Shown in pieces: positions 1-6,178 of a DNA stretch of 10,094 nt. The number at the start of each line of letters is the position of its first letter. The stretch's first letter is position 1. The translations under genes and the position numbers were made by a program. This stretch comes from a bacterium. GTDB lineage: Bacteria > Auribacterota > UBA3054 > B51-G9. Below the pieces are notes generated by a model, which was not told where the DNA came from, made no database searches, and saw nothing but the letters and a program-made list of their open reading frames with translations. The stretch is from the NCBI GenBank assembly GCA_029939815.1, contig JAOZSF010000024.1:1-10094 (forward strand), read 5' to 3'.

Positions 1-2151
1 GCGGTATTAATTGGTGACATTCCTCATATAATTTATGAAATGGTTGAAAAATTCGAACTTTTACCTTCAAGTGAATACGAAGATTTTCCATGCGATATTT
101 ATTATATGGACTTAGACGGAGGCTGGTATGACTGCAGTAACAGTTATCCTTATTCGGCGGGGAAATACGATACCCGTGACGGGAATCTTGACCTTGAAAT
201 CTGGGTGTCAAGAATGAAAACAGACGCGTTGCCCGCGATTGGAAATGAAACAGAAATTCTTACAAATTATTTTAATAAAAATCATAATTATAGAGAAGGT
301 AATTTATCCGTAACAAATATCGCGCTCGTTTATAATGACGACCCTTGGGCTTACATGGGCGAAGATGATGCCGATTATGTGGGACAGGTTTATGATAATA
401 CTGTTATGATTACAAATTGGAACGGAACTACTGCAGATGATTATCGCGATAACCGTCTCACCTCTGATTATCAATTGATTTTTATTCGTTCGCATGGGTC
501 GGGAACAAGTCACGGATTTTACACAAATAAGACGACCTTTCAAAGTGTTACGTATTCGGATTATATTAATATAGATCCCAAAGCGCTTTTTTATTCGCTT
601 TTCGCCTGTTCGGGGGAAGATTACACTATGGGTGATTATCTCGGAGGAACAACTGTTTTTAATCCTGATGCTAACGGCCTTCTTTCGTGGGGAAGCACTA
701 AGAAAGGAGGAATGTGGAAAGATTACAAATTCTATCGTACCGCTGCGCCGGGCGCAAGTATAGGTAAAGCTTTTATCGAATGGTTTAATTATGTTCAAAA
801 ATACTGGCCGAATTACACCCCAAGATGGTGGTACGGAATGGCTATGGCCGGAGATGCTTCGCTTCCGTTTCGATCCCCATCAACTTATTATGTTTCAAAA
901 AACGGTGGAAATATTATTCCATTTGATTCCTGGACAAAAGCAGCGACAAATATTGAAATCGCACTTGATATCGTGACACCGGGAGCCCTGATTCTCGTTT
1001 CCAACGGCGTTTATAATATTTCAAAAATGTTGATACTTAGTAATGATGTTACTTTAAAAAGTGTGTCTGATGCGGAAAATACAGTTATTAACGGTGGCTT
1101 TCCGGCACAGTCAAACATTTGTATAAAACTTCCAAGCGGATCACCAAGCATTGAAGGATTTACAATTTCAGGAGGTTATGGTGTCACTTACCCGAATAAC
1201 AGCGGTGGCGGTATTTCAATGTATTATAACTCAAAAGGAAATGTTTCTGATTGTATTATTTGCGGGAATTATGCTGTCTATGGCGGTGGCATTTATACTT
1301 ATCGCCCTGTCATTAATTGTGTTATCAGCAACAATATTTCTGATTCAGTTGGCGGCGGCGCTTATTGTCAGGGAAACGGGTATTTGGAAAATTGCCTTGT
1401 GTCAGATAATTATGCCGGCGGTTGGGGCGGTGGAATTTATCTAAACGAAAGCGATGAGACGAAAAATTGTATCATAAGCAATAATGCAGCTCATGATTAC
1501 GCCGGCGGCGCATTTGTCGGTCAAAGATGCCAAATCGAAAAATCTATTATTTGTAATAATTCCGCACCGGAAGGAGGAGGGGTAAAAACCTGGGTTGAAT
1601 GTAATCTCCGCTCATCTCTTATTTACGGTAATACAGCAACAAACGGCGGTGGTGTTTATTGTCGTGGAAACGGGAGTATAGAGAACTGTACTATTGTAAA
1701 CAATTATGCGACAAATTCCGGCGGTGGACTTTTTTGTGAAAACAACAGAGATAAAACTAATTTAATTGTAAATAACATTATCTATTATAACAATGCGGCA
1801 AACGAACCTAATTTCGCGAACAGCAGCACTACTTTTGCTCTTTATTACACCTACAATTGCACTTTCCCTGAAATTACAGGTTATATGAATTATGGAGGAA
1901 ATATAACTAACGAACCGAATCTTGTTAATGCAGAAATTCATAATTATCATCTTGAATTTCCTTCCTATTGCATTAACGGGGGCACTAATATGAGCTGGAT
2001 GGAAACAGCTGTCGATTTAGACGGTAACGCGAGAATTTTGCCGATTGGCGGAATAGTTGATATGGGCTGTTACGAGCAAATACCTGAACCATGCTATTTA
2101 TTATTTATCATTTATTATTTAGCAATTATTATTAATTGGGGGAAGTCATGA
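1..2151 (+). CDS. C25 (gingipain-like) cysteine peptidase fused to a right-handed beta-helix, with PEP-CTERM-like tail; 5' end outside window
   Basis: The frame is open from base 1, giving 716 visible residues. The ATG at base 40 is internal, because the preceding codons read as the conserved strand AVLIGDIPHIIYE of C25 peptidases. The peptidase domain spans roughly visible residues 1-285. The candidate catalytic His165 lies in FIRSHGSGTSHGF, resembling the HGS motif of gingipains, and the candidate nucleophile Cys203 lies in SLFACSGED. From about residue 296 (YYVSKNGG) a parallel beta-helix follows, with eight Gly-rich coils at residues 402-600. The end resembles a choice-of-anchor Q domain (AVDLDGNARI, VDMGCYE). 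The tail is IPEP at 694-697 plus a hydrophobic segment, as in PEP-CTERM sorting signals, but with one Lys in place of the usual Arg cluster. Probably secreted and surface-anchored. Substrate unknown; the beta-helix may bind glycans or be structural. It overlaps the next gene at ATGA. Peptidase activity is inferred only. Confidence 0.85.
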   Translation, partial: AVLIGDIPHIIYEMVEKFELLPSSEYEDFPCDIYYMDLDGGWYDCSNSYPYSAGKYDTRDGNLDLEIWVSRMKTDALPAIGNETEILTNYFNKNHNYREGNLSVTNIALVYNDDPWAYMGEDDADYVGQVYDNTVMITNWNGTTADDYRDNRLTSDYQLIFIRSHGSGTSHGFYTNKTTFQSVTYSDYINIDPKALFYSLFACSGEDYTMGDYLGGTTVFNPDANGLLSWGSTKKGGMWKDYKFYRTAAPGASIGKAFIEWFNYVQKYWPNYTPRWWYGMAMAGDASLPFRSPSTYYVSKNGGNIIPFDSWTKAATNIEIALDIVTPGALILVSNGVYNISKMLILSNDVTLKSVSDAENTVINGGFPAQSNICIKLPSGSPSIEGFTISGGYGVTYPNNSGGGISMYYNSKGNVSDCIICGNYAVYGGGIYTYRPVINCVISNNISDSVGGGAYCQGNGYLENCLVSDNYAGGWGGGIYLNESDETKNCIISNNAAHDYAGGAFVGQRCQIEKSIICNNSAPEGGGVKTWVECNLRSSLIYGNTATNGGGVYCRGNGSIENCTIVNNYATNSGGGLFCENNRDKTNLIVNNIIYYNNAANEPNFANSSTTFALYYTYNCTFPEITGYMNYGGNITNEPNLVNAEIHNYHLEFPSYCINGGTNMSWMETAVDLDGNARILPIGGIVDMGCYEQIPEPCYLLFIIYYLAIIINWGKS
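1204..1790 (+). repeat. Eight in-frame beta-helix coil repeats
   Basis: Eight degenerate repeats encode a small-residue turn of the form GGG[IVALF]. The first residues of these turns start at bases 1204, 1282, 1351, 1426, 1501 (Ala replacing the first Gly), 1573, 1645 and 1720. The spacing is therefore 23-26 residues, the size of one turn of a right-handed parallel beta-helix. Each coil also carries a strand like 'xNC(I/L)(I/V)xxN' followed by a small residue. Asn ladders and buried Cys/Ile/Val are typical of pectate-lyase-like folds. The repeats have diverged at the DNA level, so this is an old protein repeat and not a recent tandem duplication. Confidence 0.8.
2138..2144 (+). promoter_or_regulatory. 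Ribosome binding site of the tandem SUMF1 gene, inside the end of the previous gene
   Basis: GGGGGAA lies 3 bases before the ATG at 2148 and is a purine-rich Shine-Dalgarno candidate. Its codons also encode the last residues (WGK) of the upstream peptidase/beta-helix protein. Together with the ATGA stop/start overlap this suggests translational coupling. It also decides the start: the in-frame TTG at 2136 lies just upstream of the site and would add four residues before a normal signal peptide. Confidence 0.6.
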
Positions 2152-4364
2152 AAATTCAAAATATTTTTAGAAATGTGTTGATTATTTTCTACGTTAGCGC
2201 CTGGAGTTGTTTTTGCGCTGACTTTGGTCCTTTTGCTCCAAAAAATAATCTCAAAAAACATAAAGCAAAAGTAAAAGCCGTTGTGCAATGCTCTACCGCA
2301 TGCCTTTCAAATGAACTCGCGCAGGGAGCAACAGTTTCATTAAAAGATACGGTGACGGGACAAATAGTGGATGGCCCGCGAACATTACAGGTTAAGAAAA
2401 AGAAGAATGGAAAGATTATAAAATATTATCTTAAACAAAAAAAAGACGTTATAATTATTTTCAAACCTAAAAATCAAAAACTTCTGTATAAATTATGGAC
2501 TAATCTTCCGGCAAATGTTATGCTCGTGACTTCATCCGGCGGCGGAGGTGGAGGGGGAACTTATACAAATCCAATGGTTAGAATTCCTGCCGGATCGTTT
2601 AATATGGGCGACAGCTTTCTTGAGGGTAATCTTTGTGAAAGACCTGTTCATTCAGTTTACATAAGTGAATTTAATATTGATAAATATGAAGTTTCCAACG
2701 AAGAAATGCGGAGGGTTATGCAGTGGGCTTATGATAACGGAAAGATCACCGCGACACCGCTTACGGTTATAAACGCAAGCGGTAACCAGCAGGAATTAAT
2801 TGATTTGGACAGTCCTTATTGTCAGCTTATTTTTTCCAACGGAAAGTTTTCAGTTAAAGCAGGCAGGGAAGCGCAGCCGTGCATTGTCCTTTCTTGGTAC
2901 GGCGCTTGTGCGTATTCAAATTTCCGCAGTGAAATGGAAGGCAAAACACCATGCTATAATTTTACAGACTGGTCATGTGACTGGGGAATTTTTGGTTATC
3001 GCCTGCCGACGGAAGCGGAATGGGAAAAAGCAGCGCGCGGCGGTGTTGCGGGTCACAGATTTCCGTGGAGCAATTCGGATAATATAACCCATTTGCTCGC
3101 AAATTATTTTAGCACTAATTTGTATTTTTATGACGTAAGCGCGACTCGTGAATATCATCCCGACTACACAAATCAGCCGATGCCGTACACGGCGCCTGTC
3201 GGCAGTTTTGCTCCGAACGGATACGGTTTGTATGATATTGCCGGAAATGTCCGTGAATGGTGCTGGGATTGCTATGACGCTAACTGGTACGCGCAAGCTG
3301 CGGCGACGAATGCGGATACCCGCGGACCATCTTCACCGCAGACTTATCGCGTGCTTCGCGGCGGAAACTGGGGAATGGTTGCTTATCTGCAAAAAGTCGC
3401 GGCGAGAACTTTTCTCGATCCGATAACTTGCGGCTTTGGGATTGGAGTCCGCTGCGTTCAAAGTATTCCTTATGAAATGGAGTTTGTGCCTGAAGGAACA
3501 TTTCGCATGGGTTCTGAATTCGCATCTTTTTACGAATACCCAATTCATTCCGTTAAAGTAAGTTCTTTTTATATTGATAAGTTCGAAGTTTCAAATGAAA
3601 AGTTGAGAAAAGTTTTGCAATGGGCTTGGAATTATGGGCTTGTTTACGAATTAAACGGAAGAATTAAAAATATGTATGGCGACCAACAAACTCTATATTT
3701 TTCAGGAACCTACGGCGCGGAAGTTATTTTATCAAACAGTATATTTGTAGTCCGGGCAGGTAAAGAAAACTTCCCTTGCTATAATATTACTTGGTATGGC
3801 GCGTGCGCTTATGCTAATTTTAGAAGTGCAATGGAAGGTAAATCTTATTGTTACGATTTTACTGATTGGTCGTGCAACTGGAATGCAAACGGTTATCGCC
3901 TGCCGACAGAAGCAGAATGGGAAAAAGCAGCCCGAGGCGGACTTGATCAAAACCATTACCCATGGCCAAGCACAAGCTCAAATTTTGCTGACGATATTAA
4001 CGGAAGCATGGCTAACTATTGGAATAGCGGCGATCCGTATGATAACGGTACTACTCCGTGCGGCTATTATAATGGAAATCAAATCCCGGCAGGAAGTGAT
4101 ATGGCTAACGGATATGGATTATACGATGTTTCGGGAAATGTTTGGGAATGGTGCTGGGATTGGTATTCGACAGACTGGTACGCTGATGCGGCAGCAACAA
4201 ATGATGACACGCGTGGTCCTTCTTCAGGAACGGAAGCAGTTGTCTGCGGCGGCGAATTCGAAAATGTGGTAGATGATATTCGATGCGCGCGTAGACGACA
4301 CAAAAGCAGGGATTTAGGCGGATCAAATTTCGGGTGTATTGGTTTCCGCTGTGTTACGCGATAA
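2148..4364 (+). CDS. Secreted protein with two tandem SUMF1/FGE-like (C-type-lectin fold) domains, probably non-catalytic
   Basis: 738 residues from the ATG at 2148. Residues 1-24 look like a signal peptide (basic KIQNIFRN, hydrophobic core, cleavage after CFCA). Residues 25-130 are an unrecognised, Lys-rich region with an early Cys pair (QCSTAC), ending in a run of seven Gly (131-137). The first FGE-sulfatase domain is at about 142-438 and the second at about 442-738. Both have the family hallmarks: an opening like IPAGSFNMG / VPEGTFRMG, DKxEVSNE, YRLPTEAEWEKAARGG, GYGLYD(I/V)(A/S)GNV(R/W)EW and a closing G(V/F)RCV. Neither has the C-x4-C pair near the C-terminus that formylglycine-generating enzymes use to bind copper and oxidise the sulfatase Cys, so sulfatase maturation is unlikely. 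The fold is reused for binding and in other SUMF1-type enzymes (EgtB, PvdO). Probably exported with the upstream beta-helix protein. Exact role unknown. Confidence 0.88.
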   Translation: MKIQNIFRNVLIIFYVSAWSCFCADFGPFAPKNNLKKHKAKVKAVVQCSTACLSNELAQGATVSLKDTVTGQIVDGPRTLQVKKKKNGKIIKYYLKQKKDVIIIFKPKNQKLLYKLWTNLPANVMLVTSSGGGGGGGTYTNPMVRIPAGSFNMGDSFLEGNLCERPVHSVYISEFNIDKYEVSNEEMRRVMQWAYDNGKITATPLTVINASGNQQELIDLDSPYCQLIFSNGKFSVKAGREAQPCIVLSWYGACAYSNFRSEMEGKTPCYNFTDWSCDWGIFGYRLPTEAEWEKAARGGVAGHRFPWSNSDNITHLLANYFSTNLYFYDVSATREYHPDYTNQPMPYTAPVGSFAPNGYGLYDIAGNVREWCWDCYDANWYAQAAATNADTRGPSSPQTYRVLRGGNWGMVAYLQKVAARTFLDPITCGFGIGVRCVQSIPYEMEFVPEGTFRMGSEFASFYEYPIHSVKVSSFYIDKFEVSNEKLRKVLQWAWNYGLVYELNGRIKNMYGDQQTLYFSGTYGAEVILSNSIFVVRAGKENFPCYNITWYGACAYANFRSAMEGKSYCYDFTDWSCNWNANGYRLPTEAEWEKAARGGLDQNHYPWPSTSSNFADDINGSMANYWNSGDPYDNGTTPCGYYNGNQIPAGSDMANGYGLYDVSGNVWEWCWDWYSTDWYADAAATNDDTRGPSSGTEAVVCGGEFENVVDDIRCARRRHKSRDLGGSNFGCIGFRCVTR
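2571..4361 (+). repeat. Internal duplication of the SUMF1 domain (about 0.9 kb units)
   Basis: The two SUMF1 domains are direct repeats, units about 2571-3462 and 3471-4361, offset by 897 bases at the best-conserved block. Bases 2994-3034 and 3891-3931 match at 39 of 41 positions. The 51 residues around this block, from (S/T)WYGACAY to KAARGG, are identical at 41 positions. Similarity is also high over WCWD...WYA.AAATN.DTRGPSS, then collapses in the last 40 or so residues of each unit. Confidence 0.85.
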
Positions 4365-4397
4365 AAAGTGAAAATTAAAAAATTTAGATTAAAATTT

Positions 4398-6056
4398 ATG
4401 AATAAAACTTTCGTTCCCGGGAAAGATGCTCCTCTTGAAGATACAATTTCTAAAATTAATCTGCTGCTTAAGCAACAGGATTTTGAAATTGAAGAAGTCT
4501 CTTGGTTAAATCCATTGCCGAATGTCTGGTCGGTTATTATTTGTGATAAAAAACAGCCTTACCTTTTTTCGAACGGAAAGGGAACAAGTGAAAATGCTGC
4601 TTTGGCAAGCGCGCTTGGCGAGTTTGTAGAACGTCTTACGACAGGTTTTTTCTTTTCCGAATATTATTTGGGAGATAAAGAAGTTTATCAACCGGATGAA
4701 AAGTTTTTCCCGCTTGAATCAAAAAAATTCCTGTCAGAAAAATTATGGAAATTTTATGACCCGGATGAAGAACTGAAACCGGAAAACCTGATCGACATAA
4801 ATTGTGGGGACCCTGCAAGAGGAATCCGCTGCCTGCCGTTTAAATCTCTCAAAACTGACAATACAATATATTTTCCGGTAAATATTTTGGATAATTTGTA
4901 TCTAAGTAACGGAATGGCAGCAGGGAATTCAGAGCCGGAAGCTCAGTCGCAGGCGTTATCGGAAATTATTGAAAGGTATATCAAATTTAAAATAATTTCT
5001 GAAGGGATTTCTCTTCCGGATATCCCTGAAAAAGTTTTAAGCAAATATTCAAAAGTTATTTCCGCACGAAAAAAATTAAAAGAAAGCGGATACGAAATCT
5101 TAATTAAAGATGCGTCCCTCAACGGTAAATTTCCGGTAATAAATATTACTTTGCTGGATTCAAAGAACGGAACTTGTCTTGCCGCGTTTGGCGCACATCC
5201 ACAATTCGAAATCGCGGTAGAGCGAACTCTCACGGAATTGTTTCAGGGGCGTTCACTTGACCGGCTTGGAGAGTTTCAACCGCCAAGTTTTGATTTGGGG
5301 GCTGTGGCTGATTATCTGAATCTTGAAGAACACTTTATTGATTCCGGAGGAATAATTTTATGGAAGTTTTTTAACGAAAATTCTGATTATGATTTCCGGT
5401 CGTGGAACTTTGAGGGAACAACTAAAAATGAAGTCGAATACCTTGAGAATATAATCAACAAACTCGGATTTGATGTTTACAGAGCTGATTACGATTGCGG
5501 TGGAATGTATGTATGCAGATTTGTCGTTCCCGGAATGTCGGAAATTTATCCCGTTGATGACCTTCTATGGAATAATAAAAACGAAGGGATTGTTTTTCGT
5601 GATGATATTCTTGGTTTGAAAAAATCAAATGTAACGCAACGAAGCAATCTTCTTCGCAAAATAGAAAACGCGAACCTTAATAATAATCAACTTGTCAGCG
5701 AATTTATAGGAATGTTTCCGGATGGAAAATCCGGTTCGGATGATTTGAAAATAGGTGAATTGAAAATTCTTCTGGCTTTATCAATTAAAAATCCACAGCG
5801 CGCACTCGATTATTTTTATGAAGAATTCTCTTCGGAACAGTTTGCGGAAAAGAAGAAACTTAAATATAACTGCTTGAAAACAATGCTCGAAATGAATCTA
5901 ATGCCGGAATATAATCCCTCGGATTATAAAAATAATTTACTGAAGTTATATGGAACTTATAACTTTGAGTTTTGCGAAAAAGCAATAGAAGGTCATTACT
6001 GTCCGGTTTTAGAATATGAGATGATACGGTCCGGATTGCGTATGGCGGATTTTTAA
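4398..6056 (+). CDS. ycaO: YcaO family protein, E. coli YcaO type (ribosomal protein S12 methylthiotransferase accessory factor)
   Basis: 552 residues from the ATG at 4398. An in-frame GTG at 4368 exists, but the protein beginning MNKTFVPGKDAPLED aligns position by position with the start of E. coli YcaO as I recall it, and neither start has a Shine-Dalgarno. The ATP-binding YcaO signatures are present: GKD (Lys9), SALGEFVER at 71-79 (Ser71, Glu75, Glu78), SNGMAAGN at about 170-177, LSEIIER at 187-193 and ERTLTELFQGR further on. The C-terminal part beyond about residue 430 is a helical region like that of E. coli YcaO; the protein is about 30 residues shorter than the 586-residue E. coli form. 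In E. coli, YcaO assists RimO in beta-methylthiolation of ribosomal protein S12 by an unclear mechanism. No precursor peptide, E1-like partner or dehydrogenase is nearby, which argues against azoline natural-product synthesis. It lies 33 bases after the SUMF1 gene and may share its transcript. Confidence 0.92.
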   Translation: MNKTFVPGKDAPLEDTISKINLLLKQQDFEIEEVSWLNPLPNVWSVIICDKKQPYLFSNGKGTSENAALASALGEFVERLTTGFFFSEYYLGDKEVYQPDEKFFPLESKKFLSEKLWKFYDPDEELKPENLIDINCGDPARGIRCLPFKSLKTDNTIYFPVNILDNLYLSNGMAAGNSEPEAQSQALSEIIERYIKFKIISEGISLPDIPEKVLSKYSKVISARKKLKESGYEILIKDASLNGKFPVINITLLDSKNGTCLAAFGAHPQFEIAVERTLTELFQGRSLDRLGEFQPPSFDLGAVADYLNLEEHFIDSGGIILWKFFNENSDYDFRSWNFEGTTKNEVEYLENIINKLGFDVYRADYDCGGMYVCRFVVPGMSEIYPVDDLLWNNKNEGIVFRDDILGLKKSNVTQRSNLLRKIENANLNNNQLVSEFIGMFPDGKSGSDDLKIGELKILLALSIKNPQRALDYFYEEFSSEQFAEKKKLKYNCLKTMLEMNLMPEYNPSDYKNNLLKLYGTYNFEFCEKAIEGHYCPVLEYEMIRSGLRMADF

Positions 6057-6090
6057 ATGTCTTAAATCATTTGAATTAGAATAACTCGAC

Positions 6091-6118
6091 TTGACAACAA
6101 AAAAGAATTTGGTATAAT
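6091..6118 (+). promoter_or_regulatory. Consensus sigma70 promoter with extended -10, upstream of the RND exporter
   Basis: TTGACA (6091-6096), a 16-base spacer, then TATAAT (6113-6118). The bases before the -10 box, TGG at 6110-6112, also fit the extended -10 TGn motif. Transcription should start near 6124-6126, about 55 bases before the exporter ATG. Both hexamers match the consensus exactly, so strong constitutive expression of the exporter operon is expected unless it is repressed. Confidence 0.85.
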
Positions 6119-6178
6119 TATTAGCATATGCCAACAAAGCGGCACTATATACACTTTTAACTTTAAATTTTTAAAAAT
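6119..6178 (+). other. AT-rich 5' leader of the exporter operon, no Shine-Dalgarno
   Basis: The predicted leader contains a perfect 8-base palindrome, GCATATGC (6124-6131), at the expected transcription start. It ends in a long A/T tract directly before the ATG at 6179. No GGAG-like site is visible, unlike the genes at 2148 and 9073. An unstructured A/U-rich leader may recruit ribosomes through protein S1. The palindrome could be an operator or chance. I see no riboswitch-like structure. Confidence 0.4.

Noticed and set aside
40..42. ATG at base 40 as the start of the peptidase/beta-helix gene
   Set aside because: The 13 upstream codons are open to the window edge and encode a conserved C25 strand, so the gene begins outside the window.
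304..798. Minus-strand 164-codon open frame inside the peptidase gene
   Set aside because: Low-complexity Ile-rich translation, fully opposite a clearly conserved coding region; a shadow frame.
2136..2138. TTG start for the tandem SUMF1 protein
   Set aside because: The Shine-Dalgarno lies at 2138-2144, at or after this codon, and the ATG at 2148 starts a normal signal peptide.
4368..4370. GTG start for YcaO
   Set aside because: It would add ten Lys-rich residues absent from E. coli YcaO and has no ribosome binding site. The ATG at 4398 aligns exactly.
6028..6056. Intrinsic terminator at the end of ycaO (TCCG...CGGA followed by TTTTT)
   Set aside because: The stem is only four base pairs with a 12-base loop and lies in the coding sequence; too weak to call.
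4398..6056. Azoline/thiopeptide (RiPP) biosynthesis cluster around YcaO
   Set aside because: No precursor peptide, ThiF/E1-like protein, dehydrogenase or dedicated exporter is next to it, and the sequence is of the S12-accessory type.
6128..6160. Ten-codon leader peptide ORF (MPTKRHYIHF) in the exporter leader
   Set aside because: It would begin only a few bases after the transcription start, has no Shine-Dalgarno and shows no attenuator hairpins; probably chance.
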